DNA of 64,000 nucleotides, taken from contig JAPYXD010000755.1 of assembly GCA_030998225.1 (NCBI GenBank), positions 3,521,501 to 3,585,500 of the forward strand. The letters run 5' to 3'. This stretch comes from Diplolepis rosae (Eukaryota > Arthropoda > Insecta > Hymenoptera > Diplolepididae). Below the pieces are notes generated by a model. The model saw only the letters and a program-made list of their open reading frames with translations, was not told the DNA's origin and did not search any database. Within the stretch, counting starts at the first letter, position 1. Each line of letters begins with the position of its first letter. Of the stretch, positions 33,386-44,396 are shown one piece after another. The translations under genes were made by a program, and so were the position numbers.

Positions 33386-34592
33386 GGAGTATGTCCAGAT
33401 CCAAAAAAGATAATAGCTGTGAAATACTTTCCAGTCCCAAAAGCACAAAAAAATGTTAAACAATTTTTAGGCTTATTAGGATATTATAGATGATTTATTG
33501 GTAGATTTTCAAAAATTACAAGTCCTTGAAATAAACTTCTTAAAAAAGTAATACCTTTTAATTATACAGAGGAACAACAAGCAGTTATCGATATTTTAAA
33601 AGCAAAATTATGTGAAGAATCACTTTTACAACGACCTGATTTTTCTCAACCTTTTATACTCAGAGCAGATGCCTCAGAATTTGCAATAGGAGGTATTTTT
33701 TCACAAGGAAAAATAGGTAAAGATATGCTAACAGCATATGCTTCACGTGCTCGAAGTGATCCTGAGAAAAAATATGATACTCAAGAAAAAGAAGCTGTTG
33801 CTATTATATTTTGTGCAATTCATTTTCATCCTTATTTGTATGGAAGAAAATTTACTCTAGTGACTGATCACAAACCTCTAGTTTGGTATTAAAATTCTGA
33901 AGACCCTTGTTCACGAGTTTCACGTTGGCGATTGAAACTTGGAGAATATGATTTTGATGTGGTTTACAAGGCAGGAAAAATGAATGTAAATGCAGACGCC
34001 TTCTCAAGAAACCCCATTGATGATAACAAAGAGTAATTGAAAAATTTACAAGTTGATGGCAACGATACTTTTATGACTTCTCAAGAAAAAAAAAATTATT
34101 CAAAAATGTGGCTTCCAGACTTTTTTTTATAACAATATTTTTATTGAGCCCAATATTTTCCAAAAAATACGGAAATTAATCATGGAAAACTATTACTACA
34201 AAAAATTTGAATCATGATGAAAATCAAGAGAAATTTGACAAAAATTTGTTTTCCATAACTTTTGTGAAAAAACCACGAGGAAGAACAAGAAAAAATTTAC
34301 TTACAAATTTAAAAAATATTCCGTCTCAAACAAAATGAAAGAGAGGTAGACCAAGAAAATAAATATATCAAGATAAATTACCAGAAATATATGCGCAGAA
34401 AAGAAACCAAACAAACGTAGAATCAGATTCCGACTCTGATCCTAAATATTAAGATTATTTAAAACAAACTCAAGCAAAAAACAAAAAGAAGAAGAATGCC
34501 AAGAAGCTAAAAAATATTTAAAAACTTGGAAACGAAGAAAGTGAAAATTATTTTTCAAAATCGGAAGATGAAATCAACGACATTTAAACCAC
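33386..34592 (+). pseudogene. Gypsy-M copy D: RNase H and AT-hook linker
   Basis: Starts mid-Pol at PDPKKI, the end of RT thumb. Then KQFLGLLGYYR, the RNase H motif ILRADASEFAIGG, TYASRARSD-type connection, LVTDHKPLVWY, and AGKMNVNADAFSRNP. The linker has AT-hook-like RGRTRK and RGRPRK and the acidic ENYFSKSEDEINDI. Stops near 33494, 33524, 33892, 34036 and later make it nonfunctional. Macro-like domain and integrase are missing; an LTR begins at 34593. Confidence 0.75.
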
Positions 34593-35542
34593 TGTCACGT
34601 CCCGCGACTCTACCGCCACAAGTAACAAGAAGATTAAGAAACCAATAAAGGGATCAAGACAGCATTACAACGAGTGTGATTTTATCGACGCAAGTTGTAT
34701 ACAATTCTACAGATCAATAGGATGATGAATATGAAATTACCATATGTCGTTATAATACCCACACATGATAAAAAATCGACTGACCCAGAGAGAAAGTGAA
34801 TGAAGCCCTACAGTACCAACGCACTACTACATGCATTTACCACACACACTACAGTTACAACATGTAACTTGTGATAGCATGTAACTTGTAATAACAATAT
34901 TTGAACATTATTCAAACTATTTCTGCCTAATTTGGCTCAAAATTATCTTAAAATTAGCCCTTTAAAATTTACGTGTGGGTCACACAAAGGGTGAAAATTT
35001 TGCGAAACGGAATTCTTCATTTAAGGAGCGAGAATATTTGTAAATAAACTTACGATTTTTAATTTTTGAGAGACCGAGCGTTAATTCTACTAATCACCAG
35101 ATTTCTACCGCTATCCAAACCAATTCTAATTCGACGCTGAGTTCAACGACTTTAAAAGTGAGGGGAATCGCCTTCCAAATTCTCTTTGAACTGGGATCAA
35201 AGAATCAACTATATCAACCGGCTGGACTACGAATTTCCTATCTAACAACAACTATCTCAAGATTACAACGAAGACTCAAGTTGCCACATTCGCTTTACTG
35301 GACTCAATCAATCATCAAACAATTTACATCTCAGGGTAATTACTAGGGTATTTCAAAATTTCAATTCAATTTTCATTTCTATGGTGCTTACTCAATATAA
35401 TTTTATTGTCAATAAATATTTTTTATATAATTAACCATTCTCAATCACTGACTATTCCTCATCCCTTAGAGAGGACCCTTCCGATCCTCACATAAAACGA
35501 GATCTTTTAAGAAGAGAAGTGTTACGTTTCTGACGTAACATA
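34593..35542 (+). repeat. LTR of a Gypsy element, plus orientation, with internal insertion
   Basis: Starts TGTCACGTCCCGCGACTC and ends near GACGTAACA (35542), fitting TG...CA borders. Homologous to the minus LTR at 31125-31901 except for 34895-35098, which has no counterpart there. It could be the 3' LTR of copy D or the 5' LTR of copy C, whose gag begins at 36943. Confidence 0.65.
34895..35098. repeat. Dispersed repeat inserted in the LTR, copy 1
   Basis: Contains ACGTGTGGGTCACACAAAGG and GCGAAACGGAATTCTT; the same words recur in the same order at 55755-55915 (copy 2). It replaces about 80 bases of LTR relative to the minus-strand LTR. Confidence 0.65.
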
Positions 35543-35659
35543 CCCAATCTCTTTTTTAGTGTATCGGCCCGGGAAAACTTAGTCAGTGAATGGGATATCG
35601 AAATTTTATAATTACTAGACATCAAAAATTAATAAATTACAATCATAATTTATCTGATT

Positions 35660-35995
35660 TCACACATATTTTGTTAAAATAAAATAAATTTGATAAAATC
35701 ACAGAAGGATTTGACCTTGAGGCTAACTTGAGTGATTAAATAATCATCTTATTTTATTTGAAATTTTACACACATATCTTTTTAAAATAAAACAATTTGA
35801 TCAAAGCACAAAGGGATCTGACATTGAGGCTAACCTAAGTGATTAAATAATTATTTTATTTAAAAAGTTGTTTAATTTCCTTATTTCTTGTTATTTTGTA
35901 CAAACTGTGTTAAAATAAAAGAAATTCTGTTGAGTCACGCAGGTATTTGACCTTGAGGGTAACCTAAGTGATCAAATGACTTATTTTATTAAAAA
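35660..35995. repeat. Three degenerate tandem units of about 115-135 bp
   Basis: Each unit carries ATTTGACCTTGAGGCTAAC and AAGTGATTAAATAAT-type words after AATAAA. It lies in the noncoding leader between the LTR and the gag frame at 36943. Confidence 0.7.
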
Positions 35996-36942
35996 TTTTA
36001 TTATCTGAATTTCTGAAAGTACAAGGATTACATAGGATTTTGTGCTTCAGTCATGCCTGTCTAATCTCGTACTTCTTTAATTCTAAACTGTTACCTAAGT
36101 TCTAATTCGAGTTGAAACGAGAAAAAACAGCACATGAGACTATAAATCCTTTTTAGATTCGTTGAATGGTCACCATTGATTCAATCAATTGGGTAAGGCA
36201 AAATTCAAAGTGCTAATGCAGTATCGTTTAAAATTTCTATTTCAACTCTGTTAACTAACAAAATATTTTTAAATGCAAAAGATTGACCATGGTGTTGTGC
36301 TTGAGTCAGGCTTGTCCAATCCTGCATTACTAAAATTCTGTACCATTTTATAATTTTTTTTTTGGTGTGTATTATCAAAAAAATAAAAATAAAGTAAATA
36401 AATAAAAATTAATCTTTTTTTCTGTGATTGTAAGTATTCAAAATTCATTTATGACCTATATCCTTCGACAATTTAATTTCTGAATTGAAAAAAATATAAT
36501 ACTTCATGACTTACAATAACGAAATATATATGGTATAAGTATATTGAACTGTCAACAAAAATAGTGTTTTGATTTAAAAACAAGGTATATAGAAATCAAG
36601 TATCCCAGTTAAGGCAAAAGACCAAAAGATAGTTTCAATTAGAATTACTTTGAAACCAAAAATTCCGAACAAATATTTTTTTAAGCACATGGAAATTGGT
36701 AGAATTAAGGCACATTATTATAAGAATTTTTTTTGATAACTATAAATTTACCTGACACGGAACATTGAGACAAATTCATATTTTCTAATAACAAATTATC
36801 AATCACATTTATTGATTACAAAAATATTTTAAAACGAAAGATATTTTAAAAACTTTTCTGTTGATCCAATTGAATATTTATGTATTGTAATTTTACAAGT
36901 GTTCCCATGTACGTATCAGTAAATTTTATTTTACAATAACCT

Positions 36943-38388
36943 ATGTCCGGACCCAATCCCAGTGAATTAGGGAAATCACAAAATCAAGAAAATCCTATTA
37001 CGCGCAGTCAAGTTAAGAAAAATACTGAACTTGCAAAATTTGTGGAACAAAATCAAATTGGTCCCCTTAAACGAAAAAGAACAGTTACTGTGAAGGAAAA
37101 GGTAACTAAAGATAAGTTTGAAAATATTTGTAACAAAGACAAAACAAATATCAGTTCTCAATAAGATAATATTTCTTTAGAGAAAACCTTAACGTTTGAA
37201 CAATTCGAAACTTCCGGAAGTAGCAATTTATCTGACTCGAATAATTGGCTCAATTCAAATTTAAAAACTAATTCAAGTATTATTTGTGGATCAATTAATC
37301 AGGACGAAACATTAAAAAACGAAACTATTTATACTGACAACGAAGATATAAGTTTACTTAGTTCTACCATAATTCCAAAAAACACAGTTGAACAAAGAAC
37401 TGAAATAAATGTATCAGAAAATTCTCTTACTCGCAAAACAATTACGAGTAATCACGATAGCGACGATAATAGTATCGACAACGAACAAATGGATCAAATT
37501 GTTCACAATAATCCTGAAGAAAACGTTAATCCAATTACAAACAACGAAATGGTTCTACCCAATAATCAACAAGTATCCTTACGCGACGCGTTAGAAGTAG
37601 TACCCTTATTTGATGGAAGTAACATTCCATTATCACATTTTATTGAAGGATGTTATGAGGCAAAGGCAATGCTGCCAACACCCGCAGCTCAAGAAAATTT
37701 AGCTCGATTATTGAGAAGTAAATTATCAGGAGAAGCGAGAAAATGTATCATTGGATCGACTTATGATAATATCGAGAAATTAATCGAAAAACTCAAAAGA
37801 GTATACGCCCCAGCAAAACCTGTGTATTAGTTACAAGGAGAATTAGGGAATACCTATATGTGGGAAAAAGAAAACGTACTTTCCTATGCAGCTAGAATTA
37901 AGCAGATTGTCGACAGAACCGAAGACGCTCATAGACTCAACAATAATGGACAAGTAGATAACACCTTCAAACGGAACCTTCAAAGAGGCGTTATTCAATG
38001 CTTTATTCGCGATCTGCGTCCTGAATTAGAAATTTAAGTAAAAACAAAGGAAACATTTAAAGAAGTTTTCAATGACACACTCAACGTAGAAAGAGATTTG
38101 GCAGCATCTTCCGCACTACGGAGAAATCAAAATTCAGATTATTTAGAAATGGATGATTCTATAAATAATAGAAAGAATAAAACAACTCGATTCAATGTTG
38201 CACGAGATAACAATATAAATTGTATAGTATGCAAAAAACCGGGTCATATTGCTGAAAATTGTTATCACTTAACTAAAGCACAAGAAGCAATTTCTAAAAC
38301 ACAAATCCTTAATTTTCTTATGCAAAATCAACAGGATAGTAATAATCACCAACAACGAGAAAATATTCACAATAATTCTGCAAAATAA
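36943..38388 (+). pseudogene. Gypsy-M Gag, three in-frame stops
   Basis: One frame of 482 codons without frameshift, interrupted by stops at 37162-37164, 37828-37830 and about 38035. It starts at ATG 36943 (MSGPNPSELGKSQNQ). Middle region: PLFDGSNIPLSHFIEGC and LLRSKLSGEARKCI, a Gypsy-type capsid core. The C-terminus has one zinc knuckle CIVCKKPGHIAENC, then NNHQQRENIHNNSAK and the natural stop. Length is normal for this family. The stops are substitutions, so the original product can still be recognised. Confidence 0.8.
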
Positions 38389-38419
38389 AATTACCGGAAT
38401 AACCATTTTTTAGGAAACA

Positions 38420-38990
38420 TGTAACGAACCGTATGTAAGCACTACGCCACCGCGCCCCTACCGGGGAGTTCGGGAAGTTACTTCCACCGCCGCTACTCAC
38501 GTGAGTAGCCCCACCGACCGCCGAGCCGCGCATGCAGCTACCCCCACCCTTCGCGGACCGACAACACCAGTACCCTCGGCCCTCTGGATCCTGCCATGGC
38601 CAAGACCCCGCCCAAGTCCGGGTCCAGTCAAATACCGGTGACCGGGCCTGACCTGGGGAATTACCGACCGACCCACCAGTACCCTCGGCCCTCTGGATAC
38701 CGCCATGGCCGAGGCACCGAGGGTGGGGCGCCAACGCTCAGATACCGCTGATGGCCTCCCTCCCTAAAACGACCGAGACTTGACCGTGACCGATGAAACG
38801 AGCGACCGGATGAGAGATTTGGGTGAACGCGCCCCCCGAGGGGAATCGGGCTAGGACAAAATACTGTAAAACGCCGATCTCTCAATCCCAACGATTTTGT
38901 GTGTTTTATTTGCAGAAATTATAAATGTCCAACGATAAACTAGTCTGAAAACAGCGAACTTTTAGGCCTGTGCATCGCTCCGATCTAGAG
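38420..38990 (+). repeat. Putative 5' LTR of Gypsy-2
   Basis: Starts TGTAACG. Contains two near-copies of CCAGTACCCTCGGCCCTCTGG (38566 and 38676 regions), so it has an internal duplication of about 110 bases. The exact end is not defined because the partner LTR is missing. Confidence 0.45.
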
Positions 38991-38991
38991 A

Positions 38992-39218
38992 AGACACCGC
39001 TCTTGTTTAAAAGACACCCCTCTTGTTTAGACACCGCTCTTGTTTAGGAGACACCACTCTCATTGGAGAGTCTCCACTCTTGTTTAGGAGACACCTTTCT
39101 CATTGGAGAGTCTTCGCTCTTGTTTGAGAGACACCGCTCTCATTGGAGAGACACCGCTCTGGTTTAAGAGACACCGCTCTCATTAGAGAGACACCGTTCT
39201 CGTTAGAGAAACACCGAC
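38992..39218. repeat. Minisatellite, about 20-24-bp units
   Basis: About ten units of the type AGACACCGCTCTCATTGGAG or AGACACCGCTCTTGTTTAGG. It lies in the leader of Gypsy-2, just before gag. Confidence 0.85.
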
Positions 39219-39285
39219 TTTACGCGACGCAGAGAATTTTCAGTGAAACAGAGTACAGTAGCACCAGAGACCGAAAGGAGACAAC

Positions 39286-40440
39286 ATGGCAGTTTCATGG
39301 ATATACCGTCTTACCAAGGAGCTACTTATCCAAGAATTAGAAAAAAATGAGCTTGACACCAGTGGCTCCCTCGCTGTGCTTAGACACCGGATGGTGTCAT
39401 TTTCACGACAACACGCAGACATTTACACCGAAAAACCAAGGGATTCACCAGATTACAAAGAGGATCCTGACCGGACAAAGGACCTCGAGCGGATGGAGGA
39501 AGAGCTAAACGAACTGAGAGAAATCTTGGAAGCTTCATCAACCCGGAGAGAGGTAGTAGCTCCTAACGAAGAAGAAGAGCAACAAATCCGACACCAAACA
39601 GGCTCTACCCCCGAACACCAACGCCCGGTCAAGAACGCATATTTGGACTGTCCACCCAGCACCAGCCGCCAAATTATTACTGGCACACCGATAAACACCG
39701 ACCAGATACCGATGAGGCAGTCTACTGGCCATACCCTCGACCAGATGAGAAAATGGAAGTGCCATTTTGATGATCGGGGTGTGTATGAGTTTCTATAACG
39801 GGTGCGGAAGTTACAAAAGGCGTATCAACTCACCAATCAACAACTACTCAGGGGATTCCTAGAGCTCCTCAAAGGAGAGGCGCAATTATGGTATAGATAC
39901 TGAGCGTCCACCATAACAACCTGAAAAGAGTTAGAGCAAGGTTTACGAAGCTTTTACCTGCCACCGGGGAAGCGAAGACATTTGGATCAACAAATTAGCG
40001 ACCGACGACAAGGGCCCAGAGAGCCCATACGGGTATACGTTACATCTCTACTCACACTCTTAAGAAGGAGGGGTGGTTACGATAACGAAAGGGTTATGGA
40101 AACCCTATATTACAACATGAAACCAGGATTACGCCTTCATATACGGCTGAGAGAAGCTTCAACTCCTGAAGAGTTGATTCAGCGGGTCCAGGAAATAGAA
40201 GAATTTCAGGCCCAGTTACCGAGAGAGGCTCCAGCGGAAACCAGGGCCACCACAAAACCAAACAGACCAGCACATCCCCTATAAGCGGCATTTATGAGGG
40301 GAGAGTGCTGTTGGAGGCGCGGACAGAGGGGCCATAACCGGTTTAAATGTCCCAATTGAAGAAAGAAGTTCTGTTCATGGTGCGAAAAAGAAGACGTGTT
40401 CACCAGGGACTGCCAGTGTTCAAAGCCGGAAAACGAGCAA
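39286..40440 (+). pseudogene. Gypsy-2 Gag with N-terminal SAP domain
   Basis: Starts at ATG 39286 (MAVSWIYRLTKELL). Residues about 9-45 match a SAP DNA-binding motif (LTKELLIQELEKNEL, SGSLAVLRHRM). An acidic coiled-coil-like segment follows, then the capsid core (LLRGFLELLKGEAQLWY; DQQISDRRQGPREPI) and two zinc knuckles. The first reads CWRRGQRGHNRFKC, with Arg where the second Cys is expected. In-frame stops: 39796, 39901, about 39920, 40282 and about 40359. Pol overlaps from 40347 in another frame. Confidence 0.7.
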
Positions 40441-43058
40441 CGAACCGGGCTAACATCACCAGCAGCCCGGTCCGTGAAAGCAAAAGCACAGAGCCAAGAG
40501 CCTTCACCTACGTCCAAATAGGGGCGCTCTGGTTTATTGCGCTAATTGACTCCGGATCCGTCAGCTCATACGTGGATCAGAAAACCGGCCATCATTGCTG
40601 GAAACAACAATGGAGGGTGGAAGATAGCCGCGAGACTGCCATCCTCGCCGACGGATCAGAGGTCAGTTTAGGAAGGAAACTTTCCGGTACGATCACTGCT
40701 GCTAACCGGAAAATCGAAACAGAGTTCCTGGAACTCCCAAACCTGAGCGCAGGAATCTTATTGGGGATGGACGCTTTGAGCAAACTGGGGCTCCAGATGT
40801 TCATGAACGGGATGAAAATCACGCCAAAAGGGAGCAGTAAGAAGAATCATGCCTTCGCTATCCAGGGCCCAATCGCCATGACGAACCTGAAGAAGCATGA
40901 GCGAGCCCAAGCAGAAAAGTTTATAACAAGACAACTACAACGTTTCGACAAAATTAAAGGAGTTACACCGCTCATAGAACATGAGATCAAGCTTGAAGAC
41001 CCGACACCGATTAAGCAGCGGTACCGCCAAAGGAACCAGACAATGCAAGAAATGATCAATCAGGATCTGGACAAGATGTTAGTCGTGGGAGTCGTTCAAC
41101 CATCCACTAGCCCTTGGAGTTCACCTGTCTCGGGATGCCTACCCGTTACCACAGGTCAAAGCAACGCTGGACAAACTCCGAGGGGCTAGGTATTTGTCCA
41201 CGATAGACCTCAAAAATGGCTACTGGCACGTACCACTCACAGAAGAAAGAAAGGCACTCACCGCCTTCACCGTCTCCGGAAGGGGCCTTTTTGAATTCAA
41301 CGTTATGCCATTCGGTTTACATTCAGAACCATCAACGTTCCAAAATCTGTTAGACCGGGTGATAACATCAGACATTGCGCCACATACATTTGCCTACCTC
41401 GATGACATCGTGGTTTGTACCACAACTTCCCAGGAACACATAGAGGTATTGGCAAAGGTGTTTCAGAAGTTATATGACGCCAGACTAAAGCCCAAGCCGG
41501 AAAAGTGCCAATTCTTCCGCGCCGAACTTAAGTATCTGAGGCATATAGTGGACAAAGACGGGCTCAGGACTGATCCAGAAAAGGTCGCAGCGATCAAGAA
41601 TTTGTCTACTCCAAAGGATCTAAAAGAAGCACGCCGTTTCCTAGGGCTCATATCCTGGTATCGCCGATTTATTAAAGACGTCGCCCATATGGCCGATCCT
41701 TTGCAACGCCTGTTGAAAAAAAGGGTAAAATGGGAATGAACCGAGCAACATCAGAGGCCTTCGACTAACTTAAGGAAAGCTTAATCACCGCACCAGTCTT
41801 AGTCTGCCCGGACTGGAATAAACCTTTCACTCTTCAAACTGACGCCAGCCAGGAAGGTTTGGGAGCAGCCCTTTCACAACAAGGGGAAGACGGAGAACGA
41901 ATTATTGCTTACGCCAGTTGATCCCTAACAAAAACAGAGCGAAACTATTCAGCAACGGAGCTCGAATGTTTAGCCGTAAAATGGGGCATATGGAAGATAC
42001 GGGATTACCTCAAAGGATATCATTTTATCGTCCTGACAGACCATTTGTCGATCAAGTGGTTAGGACAAATGGACAACCCGTCCGGCCGTCTCGCACGATG
42101 GGCAATGGAGCTCAGCCAATGGGATTTCACCATAAAATACCGAAGAGACAGTGACAATTTATTAGCCGCCACTGTTTCTCGCCAACCAATACCTACCTGC
42201 GAAATTTTGAACCAGAAAGATTCGTACCACCGCCGAATGAAGATCGTCGAAGAAGATCTTGAAGCACATCCAGAGTACACCGTCAGAGACGGCAGGCTAT
42301 ACCGTCACATCCTCCATACTCTGGATTTTAACGACACAGATCCAGGCGATCAATGGAAGGCATGCATACCTTGAGGCAAACAGGCGAAAATACTAAGAGA
42401 GGCACACGACAAACCAACTGCAGGTCATCTAGCGCTCGCCAAAACCCTAGTCCGTCTGGCCCACCAGTATTATTGGCCAGGGATGCTGAGAATGGCCGAT
42501 AAGTATGTACAAACCTGCGTTGGCTGCCTAAAACACAAAGCGCAACAACAAGCCACTGCCGGAAAAAGGCACGCAACCCACGTAGATCAGCCATGGCAGA
42601 TGATTTCGACCGATTTAATCGGGCCACTACCAAGATCCACTGCCGGACACACTTGGCTACTCGTAATACAAGACCGGTTCACTAAGTGGATCGAATTACG
42701 CCCGTTAAAGAAGGCTACTGGAAAAGCGGTCACAGAAGTCTTCAGAACCCATATTTGCCTTCGGCACGGATGCCCAGATGTCATCGTGACCGATAACGGA
42801 CGCCGATTCATCAGTAAAGAATTTAGGGAATTTTTCTCCGCGTTGCACATTAAATACCGACCGACTCCAACGTACACACCGCAGTGCAACCCGGTAGAGA
42901 GAGCCAACAGAGTCAGAAAGACGATGATGGAGCAAAATGTCACAAAAAACCAGAATACTTGGGACAAGTACCTACCGGAACTGGCGTTCGCATATAATAC
43001 GGCACAGCACAAGTCAACCGGACACACACCGGCATACTTAAATTTCGGAGGGAATTAA
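40347..43058 (+). pseudogene. Gypsy-2 Pol: protease, RT, RNase H, integrase; broken
   Basis: The protease has ALIDSGS and LLGMDALSK. RT: PSTSPWSSPV, then a deletion at about 41131 that removes the KDGTYRFCVDFRQLNK-type block, then RDAYPLPQVKATL, STIDLKNGYWHVPL, MPFGL and the active site FAYLDDIVV. RNase H: LQTDASQEGLGAALSQQG and LTDHLSIKWL. Integrase: the HHCC zinc segment (KPTAGHLALAKTLVRLAHQY...CVGCLKHK), STDLIGPLP, VTDNGRRF and PVERANR supply the D-D-E residues. Breaks: the RT deletion with frame change, a stop and frame change near 41737, stops near 41920 and 42373, and an end at 43058. A tail to 43394 looks coding but I do not recognise it. Confidence 0.8.
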
Positions 43059-43399
43059 AAAGCCCAGAAAGCGTGACACAACAAGCTGCCTTACCCCAGC
43101 GAGACGAACATCACAAGCGGATTCACAAACTACGAGAAGCCCTTAAATTGGCCAAGATCAAAATCGCGTAGAGTTTCCAAAAACAACAAAAATGACACAG
43201 AGACCAGCTCACTTGCAGTCGAAATGTCGACGAGTGCACATCGCTCCTTCGAAGAAGAGGTAACTGCTTTAGAGGCCGAGTTAGAGTCCGAGAGATTCCT
43301 CCGTTTTCGGAGTATCAGGCCACTATATGACCGGGTCGAACAACAGGACGCCACCATGAGGAGGCCCACTCGACCAACATTAGTGACATTTCAGTAACG

Positions 43400-44396
43400 A
43401 TATCAATACCAGCTATTACTTTAGAAGATTTTGAAGAAAGAGATTTTCACAATGCAACAAGTCAATCAAGCAATTTAAAAAACTTAAGTGATGACGATTT
43501 ATCAAACAAAATTCTGAATAGCTTCTTAAAAACCGACAATTTTTTCGACAATTCATGCAAATTTTTTAACATAACAGATGAAGAAAGAATAGAATGCATC
43601 AAAAAACTTCTTTGTTTGGATCATTTGAATCAAGACGAATACGAACATGTAGAAAGATTAATATAACCACTTGAAGCTAATAACGTTTTGCGACATTCGA
43701 TTCCAACTACAGATGATTCTCCAATTTTTTCAGGACAATATAGATTTCCCCCTGTTCATGAAGAAGAAATTACAAAACAAGTAGACGAATTATTAAAAAA
43801 TAAAATAATAAAACCTTCCCAATCGCCGTATAACACTCCACTTTGGATTGTTCCTAAAAAACCAGACTCTGTAGGTAAAATAAATTGGTGAATGGTTCTT
43901 GACATCAGAAAACTTAATGAAAAAACAATCGGAGATTCTTACCCACTACCTAACATAAACGATATACTCGATTCACTCGGATCTGCCAGATATTTTTCAT
44001 TATTCCATTTAGCTACTGGTTTTCACCATATAAAATGGACCCTAAAGGCTCTCAAAAAATTGCATTTTCTACACCTCATGGCCATTATGAATTTGATAGA
44101 ATGCCCTTTGATTTAACAACCGCTCCTGCAACATTTCAAAGGTTAATGGATATTACTTTAAGTGGTTAAATAGGGACAGAACTCTTTGTATATCTTGACG
44201 ACATAGTCATATTTGCTGATACACTAGAAGAACATGAGAAAAAATTTAATAATTTAATACAATGTCTTCGAAAAGCAAACCTTCATTTACAACCAGACAA
44301 ATGTGAATTTCTACGACTTCAGATAAGATATTTAGGTCATATAATTGATAAAAATGGAGTTCGACCGGACCCCAAAAAAATAATAGTCGAATCCTG
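43400..44396 (+). pseudogene. Gypsy-M copy C protease tail and reverse transcriptase
   Basis: Begins in the linker after protease (IPAITLEDFEERDFHN), matching copy B. RT: QYRFPPVHEEEITKQV, MVLDIRKLNEKTIGDSY, GSARYFSLFHLATGFHH, TAPATFQRLMD, the active site FVYLDDIVIFADTLEEH, and YLGHIIDKNGVRPDPKKI. Breaks: a TGA near 43889, a one-base loss near 44035 and a TAA near 44167. At 44396 it jumps into the linker, so RNase H is deleted. Confidence 0.8.

Larger units (their letters stand above)
38420..43394 (+). mobile_element. Second Ty3/Gypsy element (Gypsy-2), inserted in copy C, 3' LTR not found
   Basis: It is more GC-rich than the surrounding Gypsy-M. The left end TGTAACGAACCG begins a putative LTR; a minisatellite leader, gag and pol follow. 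The right border is TTTCAG then GTAACG, matching GTAACG at 38421, which may be a target duplication or chance. No second copy of the left LTR is seen, so the element is 3'-truncated. Confidence 0.75.

Noticed and set aside
38318..38891. Minus-strand Gly/Arg-rich frames
   Set aside because: They cover the GC-rich putative LTR of Gypsy-2; composition artefact.
38992..39218. CRISPR-like repeat array
   Set aside because: No constant unique spacers, no cas genes, eukaryotic context; it is a minisatellite.
38421..43399. GTAACG flanks as a firm target duplication of Gypsy-2
   Set aside because: The second LTR is missing and the host protease is deleted, so the match may be chance.
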